64,000 nucleotides of DNA from Pelagerythrobacter marensis. Lineage in GTDB: Bacteria > Pseudomonadota > Alphaproteobacteria > Sphingomonadales > Sphingomonadaceae. The translations under genes were made by a program, and so were the position numbers. Shown piece by piece: positions 44,770 to 54,479 of the stretch. How positions within the stretch are numbered: the first letter of the stretch is position 1; the number at the start of each line of letters is the position of its first letter. The notes beneath the pieces were generated by a model. That model saw only the letters and a list, made by a program, of their open reading frames with translations. It did no database searches and was not told where the DNA came from. The DNA is taken from NCBI RefSeq assembly GCF_036700095.1, contig NZ_CP144918.1, positions 497,001 to 561,000 of the forward strand, in the 5' to 3' direction.

Positions 44770-45630
44770 ATGGCACACCGAAACGACGACCGACCGCGTT
44801 ATCGCGAGGATCCCGCCTATCGGGGCGCGGATCGCTATCGCGAGCGCGACAGCTATTACCGCCAGAGCGACCAGTTCGAGGCCGACGATTACGGCCAGCA
44901 CGGCTATCGCGAGGATTATTACGGCGATTCCGGCCCCGGCCAGATGGGCGAGCGGGCGGGGTATCGCCCCGGTTACGAGCGCGACCATCGACGCGATGCC
45001 GGCAACGGCGGGAACGAGCGCGGTCCCGGCCGGCCCAGCCATCCGGGGCACGAGTCCGGCTTCGGCCCGGCACGCTACGGAGCGCGCGAAGGACGCGGGT
45101 TCGCCAGCTTCACCGGCAACGACCAGGCGGGGGCGGATTTCGTCGCCGGCGCGCGCAGGCCCCAGGGCGGCTATGGCCCCGGCCTCGGCGGGTTCTCCGC
45201 GGACTATGCCTCGGGGCATTACGACGCGGCGCCGCACCGCGGCTATACCGACCGCTACGAGGATCGCGGCTTCATGGAGAAGGCCGGCGACGAAGTGGCA
45301 AGCTGGTTCGGCGACGAGGATGCCGCACGCCGCCGCCGGATGGACCATCGCGGACGCGGCCCGGCGAACTATACCCGTTCCGACGAGCGCATCCTCGAAG
45401 ATGTCTGCGACGCGCTGACCGACGACCGCGACCTCGATGCGCGCAACGTTCAGGTCAGTGTGAAAGACGGCGAGGTGACGCTGGACGGCACGGTCGGCAG
45501 CCGGTTCGAGAAACGCCGGGCGGAGGATCGCGCCGACTTGATCTCCGGCGTCGGCCACGTCCAGAACAACCTGCGCGTGAACATGCGGGATTACCGGACG
45601 GACGGCGACGAAGAGGAAAGGTCCGCCTGA
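44770..45630 (+). CDS. BON-domain protein with disordered Tyr/Arg/Gly-rich N-terminus
   Basis: A 286-residue protein. The first ~170 residues are low complexity, rich in Y, R, D and G (many RY, GYR and DYY steps) and probably disordered. An SWFGDEDAARRRRMDHRG motif (about 177-194), which I recall from related sphingomonad stress proteins, follows, then a BON domain (about 208-278; ILEDVCDALTDDRDLDARNVQV...GVGHVQNNLRV). BON domains bind lipid or surface polymers and are common in osmotic-stress proteins, but there is no signal peptide, so it may be cytoplasmic. Function is unknown. Confidence 0.82.
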   Translation: MAHRNDDRPRYREDPAYRGADRYRERDSYYRQSDQFEADDYGQHGYREDYYGDSGPGQMGERAGYRPGYERDHRRDAGNGGNERGPGRPSHPGHESGFGPARYGAREGRGFASFTGNDQAGADFVAGARRPQGGYGPGLGGFSADYASGHYDAAPHRGYTDRYEDRGFMEKAGDEVASWFGDEDAARRRRMDHRGRGPANYTRSDERILEDVCDALTDDRDLDARNVQVSVKDGEVTLDGTVGSRFEKRRAEDRADLISGVGHVQNNLRVNMRDYRTDGDEEERSA

Positions 45631-45682
45631 GCCGCTGCCGGGCGGCCTGCGCTGCCCCGCCATGCGATGGCGAAGGGCCGTA

Positions 45683-46501
45683 CTATTCGCGCCCCTTCCC
45701 GTCGCTCGCGGCTGCGTCGCGCACGTCCTCCACCGGAACGCCGAGCAGGCGCGACAGGCGCTCGATTTCGTCGTCGGTGAGGTCGAAAAGCCGCCGCGGC
45801 TCGGGCAACTGCGCGCTCCGTTCCTGCAAGTTCTCGATCATTGCCGGCATCATCTCCAGCACTGCCGGCATCACCTCGTTCATCGCCGACATCACTTGCG
45901 GATCGGCGAAGATGAGCATCGATTCGGCGGCATAACGGCCCCCGGTCGGGGTTTGGAAAAACCGGTCGAGCTCGACCAGGTCCGAACGCTCGAACCGCAC
46001 CGCATAAGCGCGCGCCAGCCCTGCACGATACGAAGGTTCGATCCGTTGCATCAGGGCGCCGACCATCTCCGACGTGACTTGCGCAAAAATGGCGTTGCGC
46101 TGCTCATGAGCCGGGTCGAGGATCGCCAGCACCTCTCCCAGCCGCGCGTCGCCCATTTCGGCAATGTCGCTCTCGTCCAGCCCGCCGATCGCGGCGAGCT
46201 GCGCCAGCGGCACCTGTTGCATCGAGCCCATGATCGCCTCCATCATCGGCTCCATGGTTTCGTCCATCATGCGGGCATAGGTCCCTGGCGGGAAGATCCG
46301 CGCAACCACCGCTTCGGCTTGCGGCAGGCGCGCTTCCTGTTCGGCAGTCAGCGGATCGCTGGGGAAGAGGTTCGCCAGTTCGGCCGCCAGAGCCTCCACC
46401 TCTTCCATGCTTTGGGCGGCAGGGTCCGGTTCCTGCGCGGCGAGGGTGGACAGGGGTGTCGATATCAGGGCCGCCGCGACGACCAGAGTCTTTGCCTTCA
46501 C
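45683..46501 (-). CDS. Exported DUF2059-like protein
   Basis: A 272-residue protein. From the GTG at 46501 it has a signal peptide (about 1-22, ending LAA), then an acidic, Met- and Glu-rich helical region. A DUF2059-like segment (FFQTPTGGRYAAESMLIFADPQVMSAMNEVM, about residues 182-212) is recognisable. The GTG start is chosen because a GAGGAA site lies 8 bases upstream and the signal peptide follows directly. DUF2059 proteins are exported and uncharacterised. Sits 28 bases after the phosphomannomutase gene on the same strand. Confidence 0.78.
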   Translation of the reverse strand: MKAKTLVVAAALISTPLSTLAAQEPDPAAQSMEEVEALAAELANLFPSDPLTAEQEARLPQAEAVVARIFPPGTYARMMDETMEPMMEAIMGSMQQVPLAQLAAIGGLDESDIAEMGDARLGEVLAILDPAHEQRNAIFAQVTSEMVGALMQRIEPSYRAGLARAYAVRFERSDLVELDRFFQTPTGGRYAAESMLIFADPQVMSAMNEVMPAVLEMMPAMIENLQERSAQLPEPRRLFDLTDDEIERLSRLLGVPVEDVRDAAASDGKGRE

Positions 46502-46529
46502 GATTCGCTTCCTCGCTCGATTGCCGATC

Positions 46530-47933
46530 TCAGTGCCCGGCCTGTGAACCGCGCTCCAGGCCCGACAGGGCAAGCTGTTCGTCGATCTGCGCCATCAGTC
46601 GTTTCAGCCCCGCTTCGCTGTCGCTTTCTGCCCGGGCAACGAGCACGTCCTGCGTGTTCGAGGCGCGCAGCAGCCACCAGCCGTCCTCGGTCGTCACTCG
46701 CACGCCATCGGTGCCGTCGACTTGCGCCGGCCCCTCGGCCAGCCGCGCGCGAACTTCGTCGATGGCAGCGAACTTGCGCTCTTCATCGACCTGGAAACGC
46801 ATCTCGGGCGTATTGATCATCGCCGGCATCGCCCCGCGCAGCGCGGTGACCGACTTGCCCAGCCGAGCACTCGCGGCCAGCAGGCGAACCCCGGCGTAAA
46901 GCGCATCGTCATAGCCGTAGTAATCGTCGGCGAAGAACACATGCCCGCTCATCTCGCCCGCGAGCGGCGCGCGAGTTTCCTTCATTTTGGACTTTATCAG
47001 CGAGTGCCCGGTCTTCCACATGATCGGCTGCCCCCCCAGCGCCGCGACCTGGTCGAACAGGGCGCGGCTGGCCTTCACATCGGCGATAACCGTCGCGCCC
47101 GGCTGTCGCGTCAGGAGGTCTTCGGCATAGATCGAAAGCAGCTGGTCGCCCCAGATCACGCGCCCTTCGCCGTCGATCGCACCGATCCGGTCGCCGTCAC
47201 CGTCGAATGCGACGCCGAAATCGAGGTTCTTTTCCGCGACCAGCGTGCGCAGGTCCGCCAGATTCTCCTCGACAGTGGGGTCGGGATGATGGTTTGGGAA
47301 ACTGCCGTCGACATCGGTGTAGAGAAGGTGGTGTTCGCCCGGCAGGCGCGCGGCAAGCGCCTCGAGCGCGGGACCGGCCGCACCGTTGCCCGCATCCCAG
47401 CCGACCCGCAGATCGGCCAGCATGCCGCGATCGATCCCGTCGAGGCCGGCGAGCAGGCGATCGACATAGGCTTCCATGATCTCGCGTGTTTCGACAGTGC
47501 CGGAACCGTCGTGCCAGGCCCCGTCGCCGGCCAGCCGGCCGAGCCGCTGGATGTCCTCCCCGAAGAACGGCCGGCCCTGGAATACCATCTTGAAGCCGTT
47601 GTAATTGGGGGGATTATGGCTGCCGGTTATCTGTATGCCGCCATGCACTTCCTCGGCTGAGGCTTCCGCGAAATAGAGCATCGGCGTCGGTCCCATCCCG
47701 ATCCGCACCACATCGCAGCCGCTCGCCGTCAGCCCTTCGACCAGGGCGTGCTCGAGCGTGGGCGAGCTGACGCGGCCGTCGTATCCTACTGCGACGGTGC
47801 GACCGCCCGCCTCGCGCAGGAGAGTGGCAAAGCTGCGTCCGATGGCCCGGGCATCGTCCGGGCCGAGCGTTTCGCCGATGATGCCGCGAATGTCGTATTC
47901 GCGCAGAACGGTGGAATGAAACTGATGCGCCAT
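46530..47933 (-). CDS. pgmG: Phosphomannomutase/phosphoglucomutase
   Basis: A 467-residue alpha-D-phosphohexomutase. The phosphoserine is S105 in TGSHNPP, the metal loop is DGDGDR (244-249), the sugar-binding loop GEMSGHVFF is intact, and the C-terminal phosphate loop has RASNTQDVLVARAES. It interconverts mannose-6-P/mannose-1-P and probably glucose phosphates for exopolysaccharide and LPS synthesis. The length and pattern match the PgmG/AlgC type rather than GlmM. Symbol by analogy with Sphingomonas. Confidence 0.92.
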   Translation of the reverse strand: MAHQFHSTVLREYDIRGIIGETLGPDDARAIGRSFATLLREAGGRTVAVGYDGRVSSPTLEHALVEGLTASGCDVVRIGMGPTPMLYFAEASAEEVHGGIQITGSHNPPNYNGFKMVFQGRPFFGEDIQRLGRLAGDGAWHDGSGTVETREIMEAYVDRLLAGLDGIDRGMLADLRVGWDAGNGAAGPALEALAARLPGEHHLLYTDVDGSFPNHHPDPTVEENLADLRTLVAEKNLDFGVAFDGDGDRIGAIDGEGRVIWGDQLLSIYAEDLLTRQPGATVIADVKASRALFDQVAALGGQPIMWKTGHSLIKSKMKETRAPLAGEMSGHVFFADDYYGYDDALYAGVRLLAASARLGKSVTALRGAMPAMINTPEMRFQVDEERKFAAIDEVRARLAEGPAQVDGTDGVRVTTEDGWWLLRASNTQDVLVARAESDSEAGLKRLMAQIDEQLALSGLERGSQAGH

Positions 47934-47942
47934 GCGATCCCT

Positions 47943-48242
47943 TCAGGATTGGTCGAGCCCATGCGGGGGCAGTTGATCGAGCAGCAGGTCGCGCGCAGCG
48001 TTGGCTTCGTGCACCTGCCCGGCGGTCCCGCCCCGATCGGGGTGGACCACGGCGACCAAACGCTTGTGCGCGGCAATTATTTCCGCGCGATCGGCATTGT
48101 CGGCCACGCCGAGCAATCGCCGGGCGCGCGACACCGCCTGCCGGCGCGGAGAGCCGGCGCGGAGATAGTCCCACGGCCATTTGCCGAGGAGCATTCTGCA
48201 GCCGATCGAAATCGCCGCCACGATGACGATCAGCCGCAGCAT
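47943..48242 (-). CDS. Membrane-anchored J-domain protein
   Basis: A 99-residue protein with an N-terminal membrane helix (about 1-20) and a C-terminal J domain (about 37-99) with the HPD motif H67-P68-D69 (VVHPDRGG). It should stimulate an Hsp70/DnaK partner at the membrane. It resembles the TIM14/DjlA-like small J proteins of alphaproteobacteria. Located between mipZ (3 bases away) and the phosphomannomutase gene (9 bases), probably one transcript. Confidence 0.85.
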   Translation of the reverse strand: MLRLIVIVAAISIGCRMLLGKWPWDYLRAGSPRRQAVSRARRLLGVADNADRAEIIAAHKRLVAVVHPDRGGTAGQVHEANAARDLLLDQLPPHGLDQS

Positions 48243-48245
48243 GGC

Positions 48246-49073
48246 TCAGGCCAGCTCCAGTTCCGAAGATCGGCGCGCCGTTTCCGGCAGGTGGAGCCCG
48301 GCCACCAGGCTGCGCAGTTCCTGGCGTGCGACGAGGTGGCTGGTGCCAAGCTCCCCCAGATGCCCCTTGTCGAGCAGGGTCAGGCCCGACGGGAACAGTT
48401 CGCGATAGATCACGCGTTCCGACAGGCCGCGAGCCACCCGGAAACCGGCGCGCTTGGAAAGTTCGGCCAGCGCGCGTTCGATCCGCTGCATATTGCGCGC
48501 CTCGACATGGCCGGTGCGATTGCGCACGACGACCCAGTCGATTTCCTGGCGCCGCTCGAGCGCGCGGGTCTTGCGGGTTTCCCAGATCAGCTCGGCATAG
48601 AAACTGAGCCTGCGGACCTTGAAACTTTCGGCGTCGACCTGCCCGATCAGATCGAAATCGACGAAGCTGTCGTTGAGCGGCGTGACAAGGGTGTCCGCCC
48701 CGGTCGCTGCGTGGCGGGCCAGGGGATCGTCGCGGCCGGGCGTATCGATGACGATGAAATCCGATCCTTCGCCCAGACGTTCGAGGGCGCTCTCGAACTC
48801 ATCGGTATCGCGGCCGCCGAAGACCTCGCATTGCGCGCTCGGCAGACGGATAGAGCGCCGTTCTTCCGTTTCTCCGCGATTCTCGAAATAGCGGTGCATC
48901 GTGCGCTGGCGCGAATCCAGATCGAGCGCGGCAACCCGCGCGCCGCGATAGGCCAGCGCCACGGCGACATGGACCGCGGTCGTCGACTTGCCGGTCCCGC
49001 CCTTTTCGTTGGCGAAGACGATCCGATGGGGGCGCTGGTCGGGCACGGGGGCAGGCTTCCTGTCTGTTGTCAT
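48246..49073 (-). CDS. mipZ: Division plane positioning ATPase MipZ
   Basis: A 275-residue ParA/MinD-type ATPase. The deviant Walker A is EKGGTGKST (23-31) with K24 and K29, and the nearby VFANEKGGTGKSTTAVH stretch is typical of MipZ. In Caulobacter MipZ forms a gradient from ParB at the poles and blocks FtsZ assembly, placing the division site. The start at 49073 (MTTDRKPAPVPDQ) gives the family length; upstream in-frame extension overlaps panC's leader. Divergent from panC; co-directional with the J-domain gene. Confidence 0.94.
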   Translation of the reverse strand: MTTDRKPAPVPDQRPHRIVFANEKGGTGKSTTAVHVAVALAYRGARVAALDLDSRQRTMHRYFENRGETEERRSIRLPSAQCEVFGGRDTDEFESALERLGEGSDFIVIDTPGRDDPLARHAATGADTLVTPLNDSFVDFDLIGQVDAESFKVRRLSFYAELIWETRKTRALERRQEIDWVVVRNRTGHVEARNMQRIERALAELSKRAGFRVARGLSERVIYRELFPSGLTLLDKGHLGELGTSHLVARQELRSLVAGLHLPETARRSSELELA

Positions 49074-49131
49074 TGGCGGGCGCCAGCGGCTAGTTGGCGC
49101 GCAGTCCAGCTTTATCGGAGGCCCCGGGCCC

Positions 49132-49998
49132 GTGCAAACCGCGACCGAGCTTGAAATGTTGAGAACGGCCATCGCCCGGCTGCGGGATGGGGGCAAGACC
49201 CTCGCCCTGGTGCCGACGATGGGCGCATTGCACGAAGGGCACCTGACGCTCGTGCGCGAGGCGCGGCGGCGGGCGGACCGGGTGGCCGTGTCGATCTTCG
49301 TGAACCCGACGCAGTTCGGACCCGGCGAGGATCTCGACGCCTACCCCCGCCAGCTAGCCGAAGATGCGCGGATGCTGGAGGCGGAAGGGGCCGACCTGCT
49401 GTGGGCGCCCGATGTGGCGCAGATGTATCCCGATGGCTTTGCCACTGCGATTTCCGTAGCCGGGGTCAGCGAAGGCTTCTGCGGTGACAGCCGCCCCGGA
49501 CATTTCGACGGGGTGGCGACGGTGGTGTGCAAGCTGTTCAACCAGGTCCGCCCCGATCTCGCGCTGTTCGGCGAGAAGGACTGGCAGCAGCTCGCGGTGA
49601 TCCGCCGCATGGCCCGCGACCTCGATCTGGTCGCACCGCATGCGGGCGCGATTCACGGCGTGCCGACCGTGCGCGAGGCGGACGGGCTCGCGATGTCGAG
49701 CCGCAATCGCTATCTCTCGCCGAAAGCGCGAACGGCGGCGGCCGTTCTTCCCCGCGCGATGCGCGAAGCGATTGCGCGGATAGAGGGCGGCGCCGAGGTG
49801 GCGCCGACCCTTGCCATGCTGGAGGAGGCGCTGCTGGGCGCCGGCTTCGCACATGTCGATTATGCGGACCTTGCCGATGCGGCAACCCTCGCCCCGCTCG
49901 ACGCGCTCGGCCCTCGCCCCGCCCGCCTGCTGGTGGCGGCCCGGATCGAGGGAACCCGGCTGATCGACAACATGCCGGTCGGGCCGCAAGGCGACTGA
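49132..49998 (+). CDS. panC: Pantoate-beta-alanine ligase
   Basis: A 288-residue pantothenate synthetase that condenses pantoate and beta-alanine with ATP. Signature PTMGALHEGH (28-37), FVNPTQFGPGEDLDAYPR, and the KMSKS-like loop reading ADGLAMSSRNRYL are intact. The GTG at 49132 is preferred because a GGAGG site sits 10 bases upstream; ATG at 49156 (MLRTAIARL) is possible. Divergent from mipZ across 58 bases. No panB or panD is nearby. Confidence 0.95.
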   Translation: MQTATELEMLRTAIARLRDGGKTLALVPTMGALHEGHLTLVREARRRADRVAVSIFVNPTQFGPGEDLDAYPRQLAEDARMLEAEGADLLWAPDVAQMYPDGFATAISVAGVSEGFCGDSRPGHFDGVATVVCKLFNQVRPDLALFGEKDWQQLAVIRRMARDLDLVAPHAGAIHGVPTVREADGLAMSSRNRYLSPKARTAAAVLPRAMREAIARIEGGAEVAPTLAMLEEALLGAGFAHVDYADLADAATLAPLDALGPRPARLLVAARIEGTRLIDNMPVGPQGD

Positions 49999-50053
49999 AC
50001 GCCGGTGGCCGCAAGCTGTTCCGCCCGGAATCTTGTCGGGGATGGAGGAGGGA

Positions 50054-50127
50054 TGGAGCGGGTAGCGGGAATCGAACCCGCATAACCAGCTTGGAAGGCT
50101 GGGGCTTTACCACTAAGCTATACCCGC
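50054..50127 (-). tRNA. tRNA-Gly(TCC)
   Basis: A 74-base cloverleaf on the minus strand. The acceptor stem GCGGGTA pairs with TACCCGC, the anticodon loop is CTTCCAA (anticodon TCC), and the T arm reads CGGGTTCGATTCCCG. The discriminator base is T and the CCA end is encoded (50056-50054). Flanked by panC and cysD; no integrase or att repeat is seen. Confidence 0.96.
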
Positions 50128-50303
50128 CCGCTCGATCCATGCGTTGCCATCATCGGCGCGGATTCGCAATATCGCGTTTGGAAAACCTGCATAGGGGCAG
50201 GCTTACCTTGCCGCCCCCCAAGCAAATCCGCTTTTGCGCCGGTCTGCCAATGGGCTAGCCAGCATGGCCGATCTCCAGCAGGGGCAGAACTTTCCATAAC
50301 GTC

Positions 50304-51206
50304 ATGCGTCGACTGACTCATCTCGAACGGCTCGAGGCCGAGAGCATCCATATCATGCGCGAAGTCGCGGCCGAGGCCGTGCGCCCCGTCATGCTCTATT
50401 CGGTGGGCAAGGACAGCGCGGTCATGCTACATCTCACCCGCAAGGCCTTCCACCCGTCGCCCCCGCCCTTCCCCCTGCTCCATGTCGATACGACCTGGAA
50501 ATTCACCGCGATGTACGAGATGCGCGACAGGATGGCCGAGAAGGCCGGAATGGAACTGCTCGTCTGGCGCAATCCGGAAGCGATGGAGCGCGGGATCAAC
50601 CCGTTCGACCACGGTCCGCTGCACACCGACATGTGGAAGACGCAAGGGTTGAAACAGGCGCTCGACCATTACGGCTTCGACGCCGCATTCGGCGGAGCGC
50701 GCCGCGACGAGGAGAAGAGCCGCGCGAAAGAGCGGATTTTCTCGTTCCGTACGGCGAGCCACGGCTGGGACCCGAAGAACCAGCGCCCCGAACTGTGGAA
50801 CCTTTACAACGCCAAAAAGGCCAAGGGCGAGAGCATCCGCGTTTTCCCGCTGTCGAACTGGACCGAACTCGACATCTGGCAATACATCATGGCCGAAGGA
50901 ATCGAGATCGTCCCCCTCTACCTCGCCGCGCCGCGCCCGACGGTGGAACGCGACGGATTGCTGCTGATGGTCGACGACGACCGCTTCCCGCTGGAGCCGG
51001 GGGAGGAACCGGTCATGCGCTCGATCCGCTTCCGCACACTGGGCTGCTATCCCCTGACCGGCGCGGTCGAGAGCGAGGCGGCGACCTTGAGCGAAGTGGT
51101 GCAGGAAATGCTCCTCACCACCACCAGCGAACGCCAGGGCCGCGCGATCGACAAGGACGAGGGCGGCGCCGGCATGGAGAAGAAGAAGCAGGAGGGGTAC
51201 TTCTGA
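50304..51206 (+). CDS. cysD: Sulfate adenylyltransferase subunit 2
   Basis: A 300-residue ATP sulfurylase catalytic subunit. PP-loop SVGKDS (33-38) and the [20 protein letters not shown] stretch are conserved. It forms APS from sulfate and ATP together with CysN. The C-terminus is basic/Gly-rich ([10 protein letters not shown]). The stop overlaps the next ATG (TGATG). It opens the cysD-cysNC-cysQ operon; there is a 176-base upstream region after the tRNA gene. No cysH or sulfate importer is in the window. Confidence 0.96.
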   Translation: MRRLTHLERLEAESIHIMREVAAEAVRPVMLYSVGKDSAVMLHLTRKAFHPSPPPFPLLHVDTTWKFTAMYEMRDRMAEKAGMELLVWRNPEAMERGINPFDHGPLHTDMWKTQGLKQALDHYGFDAAFGGARRDEEKSRAKERIFSFRTASHGWDPKNQRPELWNLYNAKKAKGESIRVFPLSNWTELDIWQYIMAEGIEIVPLYLAAPRPTVERDGLLLMVDDDRFPLEPGEEPVMRSIRFRTLGCYPLTGAVESEAATLSEVVQEMLLTTTSERQGRAIDKDEGGAGMEKKKQEGYF

Positions 51207-53131
51207 TGGCCCACGACGCTTCGCACGAGCCGGCCTACAAGGCGGACAGCCTGATCGCCGAGGATATCGACGCCTATCTGGAGCAGCATCAGAACAAGGG
51301 GCTTTTGCGCTTCATCACCTGCGGCAGCGTGGACGACGGCAAGTCGACCCTGATCGGGCGGCTGCTTTACGATTCGAAGATGATCTTCGAAGACCAGCTC
51401 GCCAGCCTGGAAGCGGATTCGAAGAAGGTCGGCACCCAGGGGCAGGATCTCGATTTCGCCCTGCTGGTCGACGGCCTGGCGGCCGAGCGCGAGCAGGGCA
51501 TCACGATCGATGTCGCCTATCGCTTCTTCGCGACGCAGAAACGCAAGTTCATCGTCGCCGATACGCCGGGGCACGAGCAATATACGCGCAATATGGTCAC
51601 CGGCGCATCGACCGCCGACCTCGCGGTGATCCTGGTCGATGCGCGCAAGGGCGTGCTGGTCCAGACGCGACGCCATTCCTACCTTGCGCACCTGATCGGC
51701 ATCCGCCACGTGGTGCTGGCGGTGAACAAGATGGATCTGGTCGATTACGACAGGGACCGGTTCGAAACGATCGTCGCCGACTATCGCGCGTTTGCGCAGG
51801 AGATCGGCATCGAGGATTTCACGGCGATCCCGATTTCCGGGTTCAAGGGCGACAATATCACCGCCGCACCATCGGCCAACACGCCGTGGTACGAGGGGCC
51901 GAGCCTGATCGAGCATCTTGAAACAGTGGAGATCGCCAATACGGCAGCGCAGGCGCGAGCCTTTCGCATGCCGGTGCAGTGGGTGAACCGGCCCAACCTC
52001 GACTTCCGCGGCTTTTCCGGCCTCGTCGCCGGAGGCACCGTCAAACCCGGCGACAAAGTGCGCGTCGTCCCATCGGGCAAGACCAGCACGATCCGGTCGA
52101 TCGTGACGTTCGACGGCGAACGGGACGAGGCTGTCGCCGGCCAGTCGGTCACGCTCACGCTGGAAGACGAAGTCGATTGTTCGCGCGGCGACGTGATTGC
52201 CGCGGCCGACAATCCGCCGGAATCGTCCGACCAGTTCGAGGCGACGATCGTGTGGATGAACGACGAGGCGCTCAAGCCGGGGCGCGGATACTGGCTCAAG
52301 CTCGCCACCCAGACTGTGACCGCCACGGTGCAGGAGCCGAAATACGAGATCAACGTCAATACGATGGAGCATCTCGCGGCCAAGACGCTCGGCCTCAACG
52401 CCATCGGCGTCGCCGAACTGCGAACCGAGCGGCCGATCGTGTTCGAACCGTATGCCGAGAGCCGTGCGCTGGGCGGGTTCATCCTGATCGACAAGATGAC
52501 CAATGCCACGGTCGGCGCCGGCATGCTCCATTTCAGCCTGCGTCGCGCGCAGAACGTCCACTGGCAGCCGACCACAATCACGCGCGAGGATCACGCCGCG
52601 ATGAAGAACCAGCGCCCGCGGGTGCTTTGGTTCACCGGGCTTTCCGGGTCGGGCAAGTCGACCATCGCCAACGCGGTCGAGCAAAAGCTCAACCTGATGA
52701 ACCGGCACACGTTCCTGCTCGACGGCGACAACGTCCGCCACGGGCTCAACAAGGACCTCGGCTTTACCGAAGCCGACCGGATCGAGAACATTCGCCGCGT
52801 GGGCGAAGTGGCCAAGCTGATGACCGATGCCGGCCTGATCGTGCTGACCGCCTTCATCAGCCCGTTCCGCGCGGAGCGGCAGATGGTCCGCGCGATGATG
52901 GACGAATGCGAGTTCATCGAGATCTTCGTCGACACCCCGCTCGAAGTGGCCGAGGCGCGCGATGTGAAGGGGCTGTACAAGAAGGCACGCAGCGGCGAGT
53001 TGAAGAACTTCACCGGGATCGACAGCCCTTACGAGGAACCGGAAGACCCCGAGATCCGCGTCAACACCGTCGAGATGACGGTCGAAGAGGCAGCCGACTA
53101 CATCATTTCCAGGATTCTCCCACTCAAATGA
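51206..53131 (+). CDS. cysNC: Bifunctional sulfate adenylyltransferase subunit 1 / adenylylsulfate kinase
   Basis: A 641-residue fusion. The N-terminal ~430 residues are the CysN GTPase (P-loop GSVDDGKST at 40-48; [35 protein letters not shown]), followed by the CysC kinase (P-loop GLSGSGKST near 478-486; [16 protein letters not shown]). CysN uses GTP hydrolysis to drive APS synthesis and CysC phosphorylates APS to PAPS. Fusion of the two is common in alphaproteobacteria. The stop overlaps cysQ (ATGA). Confidence 0.96.
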   Translation: MAHDASHEPAYKADSLIAEDIDAYLEQHQNKGLLRFITCGSVDDGKSTLIGRLLYDSKMIFEDQLASLEADSKKVGTQGQDLDFALLVDGLAAEREQGITIDVAYRFFATQKRKFIVADTPGHEQYTRNMVTGASTADLAVILVDARKGVLVQTRRHSYLAHLIGIRHVVLAVNKMDLVDYDRDRFETIVADYRAFAQEIGIEDFTAIPISGFKGDNITAAPSANTPWYEGPSLIEHLETVEIANTAAQARAFRMPVQWVNRPNLDFRGFSGLVAGGTVKPGDKVRVVPSGKTSTIRSIVTFDGERDEAVAGQSVTLTLEDEVDCSRGDVIAAADNPPESSDQFEATIVWMNDEALKPGRGYWLKLATQTVTATVQEPKYEINVNTMEHLAAKTLGLNAIGVAELRTERPIVFEPYAESRALGGFILIDKMTNATVGAGMLHFSLRRAQNVHWQPTTITREDHAAMKNQRPRVLWFTGLSGSGKSTIANAVEQKLNLMNRHTFLLDGDNVRHGLNKDLGFTEADRIENIRRVGEVAKLMTDAGLIVLTAFISPFRAERQMVRAMMDECEFIEIFVDTPLEVAEARDVKGLYKKARSGELKNFTGIDSPYEEPEDPEIRVNTVEMTVEEAADYIISRILPLK

Positions 53132-53871
53132 CGATGACCGATGCCGAATTGGCCGCGCACCTCGCCCGCATTGCCGGACGCATTCTGATAGAAGTGCGCG
53201 AAAGCGCCATGTTCGAAGGCAAGCAGCTCGGCAGCGCGGGAGACGAAGTCTCCAACCGCTACCTGCTGCACGCGCTCAGGGCGCAGCGCCCGGACGACGG
53301 GATCCTGTCGGAGGAAAGCCGCGATACACTGACCCGCCTCGACAAGGATCGCGTCTGGATCATCGATCCGGTCGACGGGACGCGCGAATATGGTGAGGCC
53401 CGCACGGACTGGGCGGTCCACGTCGGGCTGTCGATCGAAGGCGAAGCCGCCGCCGGGGCCGTCGCGCTGCCCGACCTCAACGGCGGGGAAGTGCTGCGCA
53501 GCGATCGCGTGGCGCCGCTCCCGCCGGCGGCCGACCGGCCGCGCCTGGTCGTCAGCCGCACCCGTCCCGCCAAGCAGGCCGAGGCGGTCGCGCAGGCGAT
53601 CGGCGGCGAACTGGTCGCAATGGGCTCGGCCGGGGCCAAGGCCATGGCCGTGGTCCGCGGCGCGGCGGAAATCTACCTCCACACAGGCGGGCAATACCAG
53701 TGGGACAATTGCGCCCCGGTCGCGGTTGCCGCCGCCCACGGGCTGCACTGTTCGCGCATCGATGGCAGCCCCTTGCGTTACAACGGCCCCGATACGTCGC
53801 TGCCCGATGTCCTTATCTGCCGGCCGGAATGGGCCGAGCGCGTGCTCGAGGCAGTTCGGCAGACCGCCTGA
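53128..53871 (+). CDS. cysQ: 3'(2'),5'-bisphosphate nucleotidase
   Basis: A 247-residue inositol-monophosphatase-fold enzyme. Metal motif [11 protein letters not shown] with upstream SEES, and the C-terminal [19 protein letters not shown]. It removes the 3' phosphate from PAP released by PAPS reductase or sulfotransferases, relieving feedback on the pathway; its position at the end of cysD-cysNC supports this. The start ATG overlaps the cysNC stop. Confidence 0.93.
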   Translation: MTMTDAELAAHLARIAGRILIEVRESAMFEGKQLGSAGDEVSNRYLLHALRAQRPDDGILSEESRDTLTRLDKDRVWIIDPVDGTREYGEARTDWAVHVGLSIEGEAAAGAVALPDLNGGEVLRSDRVAPLPPAADRPRLVVSRTRPAKQAEAVAQAIGGELVAMGSAGAKAMAVVRGAAEIYLHTGGQYQWDNCAPVAVAAAHGLHCSRIDGSPLRYNGPDTSLPDVLICRPEWAERVLEAVRQTA

Positions 53872-53874
53872 TCG

Positions 53875-54462
53875 CTATTCGGCCGCAGGCGCGCCTTCGG
53901 GCGACGATCCTGCCTCGCCCGCCTCTTGCGCCGCGCCGTCCGCATTATCGGCGGGAACGGCGATGGCAACGTCCACCCGGCGGTTGGCAGCACGGCCGGC
54001 TTCGTCGGGCGAACCGTCGGGGTTGGCATTGGGCGCGATCGGGCGTTGCTCGCCCAGAGCGATGATGCGAATCCGCTGCTCGTCCACCCCGTGTTCGACC
54101 AGCCAGTCGCGCACCATTTCCGCGCGGCGGCGCGAAACGCGCAGGTTGGTTTCGTCGTCGCCGACCGAATCGGTGTGGCCGCGCAGAACGATCGCACCCC
54201 CTGCTTCCATCTGGGGCGACCGCACGATCGCCTCGAGATCGGCGATCGCATCGTCCGACAGCGTGCCCCCGGCATCCGCGAAAGTAACGCTGGCCTCCAG
54301 CGGTTCGAGCGCGGGTTCGATCCGGTCGACCTCCACGTCGGGCCGTATGATCGACGTCGGCTCTGTCGTCGGCGCGGAGCTGGGTTCCGGCGCAGCGGGC
54401 TCCTCGCTGCCGTTGCAGCCCGCGAGTGCGAGTGCGGCCGTCGCCGCAGCCCATCGTTTCAT
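53875..54462 (-). CDS. OmpA family peptidoglycan-associated lipoprotein
   Basis: A 195-residue lipoprotein: signal with lipobox LAGC (C16), a Ser/Pro/Glu-rich linker and an OmpA-like domain (about 55-170; LRGHTDSVGDD, RVSRRRAEMVRDWL, NRRVDVAIAVP) that should bind peptidoglycan. It ends in an Ala/Glu-rich tail. The start at 54462 is preferred because GAGAGGA lies 8 bases upstream and the lipobox follows; ATG at 54483 overlaps the antiporter stop. Convergent with cysQ, 3 bases apart. Confidence 0.87.
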   Translation of the reverse strand: MKRWAAATAALALAGCNGSEEPAAPEPSSAPTTEPTSIIRPDVEVDRIEPALEPLEASVTFADAGGTLSDDAIADLEAIVRSPQMEAGGAIVLRGHTDSVGDDETNLRVSRRRAEMVRDWLVEHGVDEQRIRIIALGEQRPIAPNANPDGSPDEAGRAANRRVDVAIAVPADNADGAAQEAGEAGSSPEGAPAAE

Positions 54463-54479
54463 AGTGCTTGTCCTCTCGC

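Noticed and set aside
42476-45418. 980-codon open frame on the plus strand, opposite the helicase gene
   Set aside because: It is antisense to a well-supported helicase, shows no family motif and has the shadow composition of GC-rich DNA.
49998-50022. GGAAC-N16-CGTT match on the minus strand at the panC 3' end
   Set aside because: It points into panC antisense with no gene to serve; matches at chance level and so calibrates the ompA candidate.
50054-50127. tRNA-Gly as an integration site for a mobile element
   Set aside because: No integrase, no direct repeat and housekeeping genes on both sides.
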